In this document: positions 1 through 10,790 of the stretch, one piece after another
Layout of the letters: every line of letters begins with the position of its first letter
Position numbering within the stretch: the first letter of the stretch is position 1
Origin: Geosiphon pyriformis
Lineage: Eukaryota > Glomeromycota > Glomeromycetes > Archaeosporales > Geosiphonaceae
Length of the DNA: 64,000 nt
Direction of reading: 5' to 3'
NCBI GenBank assembly: GCA_016748015.1
Contig: JAAOMT010000275.1
Location: 276,455-340,454 of the forward strand
Notes under the pieces: model-generated
What the model was told of the DNA's origin: nothing
The model's database searches: none
Seen by the model: the letters and a program-made list of their open reading frames with translations, nothing else
Position numbers and translations under genes: made by a program

Positions 1-1194
1 TATAAGTAACTATAATTTGTTAATTTTTTTTCAACATATTAAAAAAAAATAAGCTCTTTGTTAAAGCATTTTTTAAAAGTTTTTCTCTGTAATTAGTTGA
101 ATCAAATAAATTTTTACCAAAAAATTAATTAGTAATATTGCTATTTTTTTTATAAATTAAGTTAAATAGTATATGTTTTATTGTATTTTGTTTTAATATT
201 CTATATATTAATATATTAATAGAATAAAAGTATTTTATTTTTGCTGAAATTAGTTAAAATTTTGGTTAATAATTTATAAAATGTTCTGTTAAAATATTTT
301 ATAAATTTATTTAAAAATAATAAAATAAAAGTAATAATTTTTTAATATTAAATTATTTACAAAATTTTTGTATTAATTGTTTAGAAAATGTGTTTTTTAA
401 TTAGATAAAAGTTTAATTATGCCTTTATGTTTGTAAATAATGTTTTTGTAAATAAAATTTATTATTGTTTTTGTATTTGTTTTTTAAATAATTTTTGTTT
501 TTAGTTATTTTATAAGATAATCTACAATAATTACAATAAATTGGTTTTTTTAAATTATAATAAGTAATAATTCGACTAAATTTAATATTTATTCTGTAAA
601 AAGTTGTTTAATTTTGATTAAATTTAAAGATTTAATAAGATAAATCTTTTTTTTTTAACAATTATTATAAAATTTAACATATTATTTAATGTTTTTTTGT
701 ATATAAGATTAAAAATAATATTTTTTTGTTTTTTGAATTTTGTTGTTTTTTTAAAAATATGCTAAAAACAGATTTAAATGTATATTATATAAAGTTGTTT
801 TTTTTTTAATTTTTAAATTAATTTAAATAAGTTTGAATTTTTGTAATTTTATTAATAAATAATAATAATAATATATATAAAATATTGTTTTAATTAGTAT
901 TGTAAACAATGTTTTTTACTTAAAAACTAGTCTTTTAATATTATAAGTACTTTTAAATAAATTTTAGAACTGTTATAATTTTTATAATTTATTTTTTTGT
1001 TAATTTGTTAGATTATTAAATTAGTTAATATTTTTATATTAATTTTGTCTTATCTTTAAAAAATTATCAATATTTATGTATAATTTTCTTGGTATAATAT
1101 ATAATATATGTGTAGTTAACTAAAAAACTAGTTTATTGTAATTGTTTTATATTAAACTCTGTATTTTTTTTGTTATACTATTTAAATTTAATAT
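1..1194 (-). pseudogene. Ghost of a family 1 integrase and integrase/RNase H linker
   Basis: This stretch lines up almost base for base, in the same orientation, with positions about 3371-4580 of element A, which is the integrase and the linker toward RNase H. Nearly every C of that sequence is T here and most G are A, so no reading frame survives. Shared landmarks are the spacing of the T-runs and words such as 'ttctgtt' and 'aaaatgtgtt'. It ends exactly where LTR1 begins, so it is an older element interrupted or cut by element A. Function is lost; the identification rests on alignment by eye. Confidence 0.75.
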
Positions 1195-2177
1195 TGTTAC
1201 CAGAGGTTTTTTGGTCTCTTTTCTTGAATGTTGTTGACGTTGATTTGCTGTGAATTCACGTTTTTAGGAAGTAGTTGAACCTTCAGTAACTGAATTTATC
1301 TTCAAATTATTTCCTATAATTTGAACTGCTGGGCTTATAAGTAGAATGGCCAATTCCATGCCAGTTGCTTTGTGTAGTTATGTTGTAGTAAATGTCAACT
1401 CTTTCTCAGGAATTGCTCGTTTAGAAGCTCACTAAAATATATAGTTATTTTGCTGTGAAAGTCAACTCTTCTACAGGAATCTTGTCTGTAGGCTACCCTA
1501 ATGATTGTAATAAGAAAATAAAAAAAAGAAAATAAAAGAAATGTAAAAGGAATAGAATTCTGCCAAGAGAAACGTTTTCTATCCAGGCTTGGAGTCACTA
1601 ACAGTTTATTGAAATTGGTAGCTAATCAATTTCAAAACTGTTTAGTAGGAATTGGTTAATTTCAAAAGAAAAATAATTAAGGATTTGATTTTTTGAATTA
1701 TTTGATATTTATTTCATTTTTGTATGTAAAAGATAATTCTAATTGTTAAATCTGAAATAAGATACATTTTCTCGAAGAAAGAAGCTCTTCTTTTATACAA
1801 CTTGTCATAATACTATTCTATAAACTTGAACTTTGCTTTTTTCTATAATTTCGCTGAACTAAAGATACATTTTGGTAAACTACAAGTTATTTCTGTGAAC
1901 TATTAGATATTTCAGTAAACTATTAATTATTTCAGCAAATTTCTACAAATTTTGGCAAACTTTTAAATGTTACATATTTCGGGGTATTGCATGATTGATC
2001 ATTGCAATTAGGTTACATCTGTGTTATGTACAAATTGGGTTATTAATTAAATGATAATTTTGGATATTTTGCTAATGTAATAAGTAATAATTTGAAATGA
2101 TAATATATGCTAATTAATGATAGGAATTATAAAAATAATTTCATGCTAAATAATATCTCTAATTCCGTCTGGTAATA
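1195..2177 (-). repeat. LTR1: 3' LTR of element A (family 1)
   Basis: The 983-bp repeat begins TGTTACCAG and ends CTGGTAATA, a decayed form of CTGGTAACA, giving the inverted termini expected of an LTR. It is homologous over its whole length to 17708-18680, 26285-27254, 44928-45908 and 56733-57707. Read on the minus strand it has a TATA-like GTATAAAA, followed by the untranslated leader. It is more divergent from LTR2 than LTR2 is from LTR3. Confidence 0.9.
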
Positions 2178-2865
2178 TAACCTCTTCCTCAAGACTGAGC
2201 TCCATCAAAATTCAAGTACTGTCTGTAATTTCCAGATAATAATCCAAAATTATTGAAGAAATTTGGTCTGAAAATTGTTGAAATTTCAGTTCTGTGAGCT
2301 TTCCAATGTATTGAATCCTCAAAGGCTGTAAAATTAAGTTTTGTAGAACATTTTCACAAGTGTAGAATAAGTCATAAAGTCTAAGAGCAGTTCTTAGTTT
2401 ATAATAACTGTTTGTAGATCCAGCTGTTGTCTTGAATTCATTGTGGAGTTGTTTCTGAATAGCTTTTTTTGTGAGGTTTGCTGCTGTAAGCTCCTGTTTT
2501 TGTTCGTGAAGTGTTTTTCCAATGTAGAAATATTTATATATTGGAGTATAGTCATAGTTTTTTTCATTAAGATACAGTTAAAGTTTTTGTTGAATAGTAG
2601 CATTTGGTGGAATACTAATAGGAGTGAATATTAAGTTTTCTCTTAAAGCAAGCTTTAAAAGTTCTGGCAGGTGAATTCCAGAATAACTTCTTGTGTTTTT
2701 CTTATACAGGTAATATTTTCATGCATTTGGGGCTAAATTTGTAACTACTTCTGTTTGGATATAATTAATGTGATTTCCAGTAACAGTAATGAATAATTCG
2801 GGTATTGTTTTTAAAGCTAACATTAGTTTTTGGGATAATTGTTGAATGTTTTGAGGAATAGTCAT
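2146..2865 (-). pseudogene. ORF3 of element A, accessory protein of unknown function
   Basis: A 240-codon frame starts at ATG 2865 (MTIPQNIQQ) and ends at TAG inside LTR1. Three in-frame stops interrupt it: one TAA and two TGA. One TGA sits where copy B has Trp. It starts about 120 bp after the integrase stop, so it is a separate frame downstream of pol. The protein looks soluble and mainly helical, with a conserved 'YIGK' motif and a 'YKLRTA' segment about 50 residues later, and no signal peptide or membrane segment. The same frame is recognisable in B, D, E and F. I do not recognise a characterised family. Confidence 0.75.
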
Positions 2866-2987
2866 TATAAGAGATTTGAAAATAAAGGAAAATTATTTTT
2901 GGTGTATGAGTTTTTATGTTATTTTTGTTTTGTTTTTGTGAGATTGTTTTTAAATTATAAGGAGATAACTATAATAATAAATTTAAA
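2866..2987 (-). other. Spacer between pol and ORF3 in element A
   Basis: About 120 bp of AT-rich sequence separates the integrase stop from the ORF3 start. The same spacer exists in B and D with moderate conservation. I see no splice signals that I would defend. Confidence 0.5.
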
Positions 2988-4250
2988 TTAAGTGTTCAAG
3001 TTGGGAGGTTGTTCAATAACAACTATTGGTTTTAAATTTCGGGGAATATCTTCAGAATTGATTAAAGAGAAATGTGTACCAATTTGTAGAATTAATGGTT
3101 CAGGATTGTTTTTGGAATTATAGTGTTTCAAATGATCTCCATGTGCAACTTTTGCTAAGATTTTGTTATCAAGTCTTAGCTTGTATGATCCGTTGTCTAG
3201 GACTTCATGGATAAAGAATGGTCCATCCCATTTATTTTCAAATTTTCCACTCCATTGTTTTTCAGCTTTAGTTTTGTGTAAGAGAACTTTGTTTCTGATT
3301 TTAAATTTATTGGTAACTGGAGGCAATTTGTTATCATGCCATTCTTTTTGTTGAGCTTGGAAGTATTTAATATGGGTGGCTGCTATTCGTCGTTTTTCTT
3401 CCAACGTACTAAGCAGAGTGTAGGCTCTTCGTTGTAGTGTTTCCTGAAAGTTGTCTTTATTAATTGGTTGTACTGGGTATGTTTCCATTGTGAAACTAAT
3501 TGGTAATGTTGCTGTCCTTCCATAGGTTAAATCAAATGGTATGTGTTTTGTGGTATCTTGTTTTAGTGTTCTATATGCTAGTAACACTGATGGAATAAAG
3601 AGATCTTATTCTTGCTCAAAATTGGTTGAAACTTTGGCTAATAATTTACACAATGTTCTGTTGAAACATTCTACAAGTCCATTTGTTTGTGGATGATAGG
3701 GTGAAGATAATGGTCTTTTGACATTAAATCATCCACAAATTTTCTGGATTAAATTGTTCACAAAATGTGTTCCTTAATCAGATAAAAGTTCTATTGGGCA
3801 TCTATGTCTACAAATGATGTCTTCATAAATGAAATTTGCTACTGATTTCGCATCTGCTTGTTGAATAGCTCTGGCTTCAGGCCATTTGGTAAGATAGTTT
3901 ACAGCTACTGCAATATAACGGTTTTCTTGGTTTGTGATAGAGAGTGGTCTGACTAAATTGATACCAACTCGGTCAAAAGGCTGTCCAACTTTGATTGGAT
4001 TTAAAGATTTTGTAGGGCGAGTTCCTTCTCTTCTTTGACAACTATCACAAGACTTAACATATTCATGAATGTCTTTTTTCATTTGAGGCCAAAAATAATA
4101 TTCTAGTGTTTTCTGGATGGTACTGTTTTTTCCTAGGTGTGCTAATAAAGAGTCTGAGTGCATGTTATATAAAATGGTTTCTTTTTTATGTTCTTGTATT
4201 AATCTGAGTGGATTGTCTGAGTTTCTGAAGTTTTGATAATAAATCATGTT
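2988..4250 (-). pseudogene. Integrase domain of element A Pol
   Basis: The region encodes the integrase that joins element cDNA to host DNA. From N to C terminus it shows the H-H-C-C zinc domain (HSDSLLAH, later CDSCQRR), the catalytic core and the C-terminal domain with the GPF signature (WDGPFF). In the core the first Asp is Asn (GINLV), the second is kept (ELLSD) and the Glu is kept (GLVECFN). Premature stops occur near 3776 and in the 3590-3770 stretch. Pol ends at TAA 2988-2990. The first-Asp change alone would abolish strand transfer. Confidence 0.9.
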
Positions 4251-4850
4251 GTTGTGTAAAAAGTATTGTTTGGCTTGTTGTTGTAACCAATGTTTTTTAT
4301 CTGAGGACTAATCTGTTGGGATTGTTAATGTCTCTAAATATTGTTTAAGATTGTTGTAGTTTTTGGGGTTCATTGTTCATTGTTTTGTTGTTAATTCAAA
4401 TGGGTGTTGTTTTTATGTTCTAATCTTGTCTCATTCTTGAGAGACAATTAACATTGGTGTGGAGTTTTCCTGGTTTGTGATATACAATGTATTGGTAGTT
4501 GGCTAAAAATTCTGTCCATCAGATTTGTTTGGCATTCAGCTGAGTGTTTTTGTTTTGAAGCCATTTGAGTCTAATATTATCAGTAATAATATTAAATTCT
4601 TTGGGTCTGAGGTAAAAGTTGAAGTGATGTAGGGCCCAGATTACTGCTGCAGTTTCTAATTCTGTTGCAGAGTAGTTCTTTTCAGCTGGTTTCAATGTTC
4701 TGCTAGCATAAGCAATTACTTGTTCATTTCTATTGTTATCTAACTGTAATAAGATGACACCAAAGGCAGTATAAGAGGCATCTGTTGCTAATTGGAATCA
4801 GTTGCTGAAATTTGGGTAGGCAAGAATTGGAGCTGTAGTTAGTTTTTCTT
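4251..4850 (-). pseudogene. RNase H and tether of element A Pol
   Basis: The minus strand reads TDAS, the SATELE segment, ITDN and a final CLSR, the landmarks of gypsy RNase H, which removes RNA from the RNA:DNA hybrid. The first catalytic Asp is intact. At least two Trp codons are TGA and one Gln codon is TAG. The part below about 4430 is the low-conservation tether leading to integrase. Confidence 0.85.
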
Positions 4851-5953
4851 TGAGGATTTCAAATACATTTTGGTGTTCAGCAGTTCATTTGTATTTGACA
4901 TTTTTGGTGGTAAGCTGGTTGAGAGGTTTTGCGATTTCTGAGAATCCTTTGATAAACTTCCAATAGTAGGAGGCTAACCTTATGAATCCTCTTAGTTCTG
5001 TAGTGTTTTAAGGAGTTTTGAAGTTTTTGACAGTGCTGATTTTTCCCAGGTCCAGTTTGATTCCATCTTTACTAACAATGTGACCAAGAAAGGCCAAACT
5101 CGTTTTTCCAAAGTAGCATTTTTCAATGTTCAGTTTCAATTCTGCTTTCCATAATCATTGAAAGACTTTTCGCAGATGTTTTAAGTGTAATTCAAAAGAT
5201 GGTGAGTAAACATTAGTATTATCGAGATAGACAACTACTGATTTCCAAAGGAAACTTTTGTAAACAACATCCATGAGTCTTTGGAATGTTGCTGGTGCAT
5301 TGCATAATCTGAAAGGCATTAGGTTGAACTCGTAATTTCTTCCTTAAGTGATGAATGCTGTTTTGGGGCAATCTTTGGGATTCATGGCAACTTGCCAGTA
5401 TTCACTCTCTAAATCTAATGTCGAAAAGTATTTGGACTTCCCAAGAGCATCTAGCATGTCATCAATTTGGGGAAAAGGGTAGGCATCTCCAATAGTGATA
5501 CTGTTAAGTTGTCGATAATCAACACAAAATTGTATCTTTCCATTTTTCTTTTTAACTAAGACCACAGGTGAGACCCATGGACTCATTAATGATTGAATAA
5601 GTCTATTGTTGAGCATCCATTGTACTTCTTCATGGATAAATTGGTGACTTTCTGGAGCAACTCAGTAGGCTTGTTGTTGCCTTGATTTGGCATCTTCTGT
5701 GTAGATTTGATGTTGAATCAAATTGGTTCTTCCTAAGTCATTGTTGTTTTTGGCAAAAATATCGGCAAATTCTGCAATTAGCTCTTTGAGCTGGTTTTGT
5801 TGTTGTGGTTCAAGTTGTCCTATGTTGATTGGAGATAGTTTTTCCATGACAACATAGTAGTTTTTAGAGCTGGGATTTGGGTTGATTTTTGGTAGTGAAT
5901 GTCCAATAATTTCTGAAAAATTGGAAACTATTTGGGGTAGTTCTTGTTAAAAG
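4851..5953 (-). pseudogene. Reverse transcriptase and pre-RT linker of element A
   Basis: The minus strand contains the RT fingers and palm: SPWVSPVVLV, FCVDYRQLN, STLDLESEYWQV, FRLCNAPATFQ and the active-site box, which reads YLDN instead of YLDD. Upstream at 5662-5847 is the linker with DIFAKNNNDLGR, a pre-RT segment also present in B and F. Stops near 5344 and 5670 break the frame. The region is cut at its N-terminal side by insertion of element E; the Pol sequence resumes at 13555. Confidence 0.9.
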
Positions 5954-5957
5954 ATAT
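5954..5957. repeat. Target site duplication ATAT, left of E
   Basis: ATAT flanks element E here and at 13551-13554. Removing E and one copy restores continuity with copy B, where the corresponding sequence around 22160 is uninterrupted. Confidence 0.8.
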
Positions 5958-6045
5958 TGTTACGGTTGAAACTCATAATTTTTATTAGTTATTACATGTA
6001 TTAGTCACTAATGTCATATAATTAGCCACTCTATTTTTAGATAGT

Positions 6046-6093
6046 GATCATTGACCTGATCATTGACCTAGTTGTTGACTTGGTTATTGACCA
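6046..6093 (+). promoter_or_regulatory. Four-unit U3 tandem repeat upstream of the E TATA box
   Basis: Four 12-bp units related to GATCATTGACCT follow each other directly and end about 10 bp before the TATA-like box. The core TTGAC is present in each unit. The 3' LTR keeps only two units. Position and repetition suggest transcription-factor sites; no factor can be named from sequence. Confidence 0.6.
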
Positions 6094-6103
6094 CTTTTAA
6101 TAG

Positions 6104-6112
6104 TTATATAAG
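6104..6112 (+). promoter_or_regulatory. TATA-like box of the E 5' LTR
   Basis: TTATATAAG lies in the middle of the LTR, between the U3 repeat and the polyadenylation-like AATAAATAAA about 50 bp downstream. It is kept in the 3' LTR. It is the likely core promoter for the genomic transcript. Confidence 0.6.
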
Positions 6113-6618
6113 CAATGAGTTTCTTAACTGTAGAAAATCATCTCTTAGACAAGAATCAAATAAATAAAAATAACAACTTTCATCTCAATCACTCTTTTAT
6201 CGCTAATTTCTCTTTCCCTATCTTCAAGTATCCGAACATTTTAGGATAAAAAATTACTTGTTGGCCTTTTCCTGACATATATAATTGTAGCATTTGAAGA
6301 TTATTTGAATAAACGTGACTGAAAAGCACAAGTTGATATCTGATATTGAATTCTAAGAGTGCCGACGTGAGGCATAAAATTATATTAGTGGTGATCAATT
6401 GTTGACAGTACAGACTATTTCTCTACCTTCAGATTCCCTTGTTACCTTTTGAAAAGAATAGCAACTGAGATATTTTATGAGACTGATCTCGCACATTGAA
6501 TCCATACTCATTCAATTCACTTATTGAAGTTAAATCCCCTTTGATTATTTCCATTACCCTACAATCCTGTTCTCCCTTGCTATCCATTAGCTTGTTACTT
6601 TAACCCGTAACATAAAAG

Positions 6619-6635
6619 TAGTGCTCCCTGTGAGG
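6619..6635 (+). other. Primer-binding site of element E
   Basis: TAGTGCTCCCTGTGAGG follows the 5' LTR after a 6-nt gap. Its complement ends in CTA; with the likely original G it would end in CCA as a tRNA 3' end does. F and G have nearly the same 17 bases. The tRNA identity is not determined. Confidence 0.6.
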
Positions 6636-6664
6636 TTGTCAAAATTCACTTATTCCCTCATTGT

Positions 6665-8206
6665 ATGGGTGATTATTCATATCTGCCATAGCAATCAGAA
6701 GAACACTTTGCAGCACACAACAGAAACGACTTAGATTTCATTGAACTTAATCCTCTGCCCTTCTGCTTGATCTGCTTCCCCCTTGAAGAACAATCCAGTA
6801 GACAATTCCAAGATTTTTGGAACTGGTTCCTGAACAAGCATTCAGCTGAAACCTACACAGCTTATACAACCTATTACTTTGACCAAGCTTATTTTGAAAA
6901 CAACTTTGAAGAAAGAAACAACAGTATCAATCAGCTCTTATATTCTGCAACCTTTGAACAACAGCCCCCTGATTTCGAATATCTGAATCATCAAATCCAC
7001 ATTTAGATTGCTGTCCATTAAGCAACTAAAACTCTCTTTGAAACAGAAAAAAAAAGCTACCAAACTGCCTCTGTTTTTGATCTTTTATCAAGCGAATCAG
7101 ACTTGTCTACACAAACAGTTACTCCTGAACCAATGGCTAATGACCCCATGTAAGCAAACATTTTGGCCGCCCTCCAAGGTATACAAACTACTTTAGGAAG
7201 AAGAAACAATACCCCATTACCACTATTTAAAGGTAATACACAAGATCTAATTGAATGGTTGGATGATTTTGAGAGAGCTGCCACAGCCAACCAGTATAAT
7301 GAAGAATACAAGTTCCAAATCATTAGTGGCTACCTCCAAGACTCTCCTGCTATCTGGTTCTCATAAGAAACAGATGCCAATGTTCAACACAGAATAATCA
7401 GATGGACACCAATCAATGCTAGAGAAGAAAATACTTCTTTTACTACCCGATTTGAGGCCAAGTTCAGAACCCCAATATTAATATCCAAATGGCACATGGA
7501 ATTAGAAAAAAGAACCCAAGGCCCTGGAGAAGTAGTGACTGAATATGCCAAAGCTATTAGAAAGCTAATCAAACATGTAGACTCTGAGAGAAACTGGACA
7601 GAAGAACAAAAGATTCATTTCTTCACAAAAAAATTGAGAACTGATTTATCTTATGCTCTTTGGCCTCTTTTGGCCCTAAAAGACAACCCTACAATCGACA
7701 TGGCCATTGAACTTGCCCAACGAATTAAAGACAACCAAAGAATACATTTGGGATCTACACTTCCAGTTTTTGCTTCTGCTCCTGTCATGGCTCCTGCCCC
7801 TCAAATGGCTGCTGCTTCTTTTGCTGCCCAAACTCAAGATCCAAATGAACAATTAATTGATAGACTCACAGCCAATTTTGTCTGGTTATTAGAACCTTTG
7901 GCACAAGCAGTCAGAGATAACCAGCAACCACCAAGACCTAGATACGAATCTCGTTTTAACCAGCCTCAGCAATCTCCCTATCAAAGACAGCAAAATCATG
8001 GCCCACTTGTGTGCTATTATTGTGAATTAACTGGACATTATTTAAGAGATTGTAACAATCCTCCACTGCCTCTTCTAGCTCCCAGAAACAATGACAACCA
8101 AAACAACAAACCCAATAACAACAACAATGTCTCCAATCAAAGACCCAATTATGCCAACATCAATTTCTTTGGAGAGGATCCCCTAGTTGAAGCTACTGTT
8201 TATTAG
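6665..8206 (+). pseudogene. gag of element E, capsid/nucleocapsid polyprotein
   Basis: A 514-codon frame opens at ATG 6665 (MGDYSYLP) and ends at TAG 8204-8206. Five premature stops interrupt it, at 6689, 7004, 7019, 7151 and 7364. The middle contains the retrotransposon gag capsid signature (LPLFKGN, IEWLDDFERA, with the expected Trp/Phe pattern). The C-terminal part has a single CCHC knuckle, CYYCELTGHYLRDC (C-X2-C-X4-H-X4-C), for RNA binding, then an Asn-rich tail. The product would form the virus-like particle. The pol frame overlaps its last 16 bases in the -1 frame. Confidence 0.9.
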
Positions 8207-9636
8207 TCTTTAAACTGGTAGGTGCACCTCCAAAGGGTGAAAGTGCAAGCCAACCAGAAGAAAACCTCTTTTACACTTTTAACTTAACTAATGATGATCA
8301 TGACATGGATGAACTAGCAATCAACACCTTAGAACCAACCAGAAAGAAGAAAAAAACCAAGGTTGATTTCGTTCTAGACCCCAACAAAGCCTCAACTTCT
8401 GCCACTGATAACAATGAGCCACTAAAGACTAAAGTTTTTAAGAATCTCCCAAAGTTGGAACCTCCAGAAATTGTACAAAAATCTGGACCCTATTCCGTTG
8501 TCAAAGATTTTATGGAAACCCCAGCACATATTACCTTTGGCCAGTTAATGACTCACCCACAGTTCAGAAAAAATCTTCGCAAATTCTTGATCTCAAAGAA
8601 GAAGACACCAAAAACCAATAAGCACCCTCGCCAAGCTGGACTTGCTAACAACAGCAATGTCACCCCTCTGATTTGTAAAACCCAAGTGGCTGAATACTTC
8701 ATTGACTTAATTCTGAACAGTGGATCATCTGTTAGTGTTATTGCCAAACACTTTTTGGAAGCAATTGGTAGAAAGATTAATGAACTTTCTACCAAACCAA
8801 TGACCAACGTATATGGTAACAAAAAGAAAAGACTGGGTATTGCCAAAGCTGTTTCTGTCCGCATTAATGGAATCAGCATTGAAATTGACATGAAAGTTTC
8901 TGAAGCCAAGGAATACATTATCATTGTTGGCAATGAATGGCTCAAGAAAGCAAAAGCTTTGCTTGATTATAAACTTTGTGAATTAACCATTAGATGTGGT
9001 GAGAAACCCATTGTGGTTAAGTGTCACCATTGAACAACTCCTCCAGTACCCAAACAAAACTAAGAAGAAGAACAATCAGATGAATCAGATGATGAAGAGA
9101 GTGATGAAGAAGAAAAACAAGAAGAAACTGCTGAACTCACCTATACCACCTTTACCAACAATGGCAAACTACTGAACAATGTTAAAGCAGACAAAGAAGA
9201 AATTATTGTAAATGGCAAGCTAATCTGCTGGTCTTATTATAATATTCTTAGAAGAACCTTTGAAAGAAAACCTGGCAAGAAAGCCAAATACAGTTTTTGG
9301 TGGCATGGTCCTTGTGCCCAGTGTTAGTGTAACAAACCCTTGTATTCTCTAAGCGATGAATGCAAATCATGCCTGATCTATTACAGAGATTGGGAACTAA
9401 TCAGTTTGATACCCAGAGAAGAATTAAAAAAAGTACAGAAGTTCTTTGAGAATGAACCATCTAAGATCCAATCACTGGTTGTAGAACAAAAAAAACCCTC
9501 CCCAGAAGAAAGAAAAATAGACATTGAAAATTTGCTGGCTAGAAATAGCCCAGTTATCTCTAAAGAAGGTGATACCCCTGGATGTATCCATGTAATACAA
9601 CACATTATCACCACCAGAGAAACTTGACCCATCCAT
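8191..9636 (+). pseudogene. Protease and Cys linker of element E Pol
   Basis: The pol frame opens at 8191, overlapping gag by 16 bases in the -1 frame, so a ribosomal frameshift is likely. The retropepsin-like protease follows the basic stretch after 8340. Its active site reads ILNSGSS, with Asn (AAC 8716-8718) instead of Asp, then the second hydrophobic block and VGNEWL. After an acidic linker a small Cys cluster appears (CAQC at about 9313, CKSC at about 9367), probably a reduced form of the Cys-rich module of families 1 and 2. No dUTPase motif is present. Stops fall at 9033, about 9060 and 9326. Confidence 0.85.
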
Positions 9637-10790
9637 TTGAAGCCTTATCAATCTAATTGGCACAATAATGAATTTATCAAGAAAGAGATAAACCGGATGA
9701 AAGAACTTGGATTTATACAAGAAACTAAGAGTGAATGGGCTTTCCCAGTTGTAGTAGTATCCAAGAAAGGTGGAACACTATGCTTCTGTGTCAACTATCA
9801 CCAATTAAATGCCATTATTGAAAGAAATATGTACCCACTTTTCAAGATTGATGCAATGTTAGACCAATTCAAAGATGCTGCTTTCTTCTCAACTATTGAC
9901 TTAACTGCTGAATTCTGGCAAGTAGAGATGGATCCAGAAAGCAGAAAAAAAACTGTCTTTATCACTAAGTATGACATCTATGAATTCACAGTCATGCCTT
10001 TTGGTCTCACCAATACCCCTCCTATCTTTCAATGCTTAATGGATAAAGTATTTAAATCAGTCAAAGAAAACTTTGTTCTAGTCTATTTGGATGACATAAT
10101 AGTATACTCAAAAACCTGGGATGAACACCTGGAACATTTGCAAAAGGTTTTTGACCTCTTCAGAAATGCTGGCCTCAAGATCAACCCAATCAAATCTTTC
10201 TTTAGAAGACAATCCACCCAGTTCCTTGGTCATCTTATTACAAAAGATGAAATATTTCCTGATTCAGCCAAAGTTGAAAAAGTCCAAAACATCAAACAAC
10301 CAATAAACATTCATGAACTATGCTCTTTTCTTGGTTTGGCCTCTTATTATTGCAAATTTGTCAAGGATTTCTCCAAAATCGCCTCTCCTCTCAATTAGCT
10401 ACTCAAAAAAAATGTCAATTACCATTGGAGAACACATCAGCAAAAAACCTTTGAAACTTTAAAGGAAAAACTGGTTACAGAACCCATTCTCAAGCAACCT
10501 GATCTAGATCAACTTTTTATTTTCTATACTAATGCATCTGGCTTTGGACTTGGTGCTGTTCTCTCCCAGAAAGATGAAGATGGCAAAGAACATGCTATGG
10601 TCTATGCCAGTAGAACCCTTTCTCCAGCAGAACAGAACTATTCAGTCACTGAACAAGAATACTTAGCAGTAGTATGGTTTACTGGTTACTGGAGCAAATA
10701 TCTTCTTGATGTGAAGTTTTTGGTGGTAACAGATCACCAAGCTTTGGTTTGGCTGTGCAACAAAAGAGGCTAGAACACAAACGGATAACT
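9637..10790 (+). pseudogene. Reverse transcriptase and RNase H of element E
   Basis: The frame is open for 253 codons and shows WAFPVVVVSKK, FCVNYHQLNA, STIDLTAEFWQV, MPFGLTNTPPIFQ and the active-site box VYLDD (10081-10095), intact in this copy. A TAG at 10396 breaks the connection to RNase H. There the first catalytic Asp is Asn (TNAS, 10531-10533); the Glu region SVTEQEYLA and the VTDHQALVWL block remain. This is the best-preserved RT in the window. Confidence 0.95.

Larger units (their letters stand above)
5958..6612 (+). repeat. 5' LTR of element E
   Basis: The 655-bp LTR starts TGTTACGG and ends CCGTAACA, an 8-bp terminal inverted repeat. It matches 12920-13550 with sparse differences that are mostly transitions. 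The 24-bp length difference corresponds to two 12-bp units of the U3 repeat. Confidence 0.93.

Noticed and set aside
2443-2634. Plus-strand open frame
   Set aside because: Antisense shadow of ORF3 of element A; hydrophobic low-complexity translation with no motif.
3163-3354. Plus-strand open frame
   Set aside because: Antisense shadow of the element A integrase C-terminal domain.
8553-8945. 130-codon minus-strand frame
   Set aside because: Antisense to the E protease region, whose sense frame has clear motifs.
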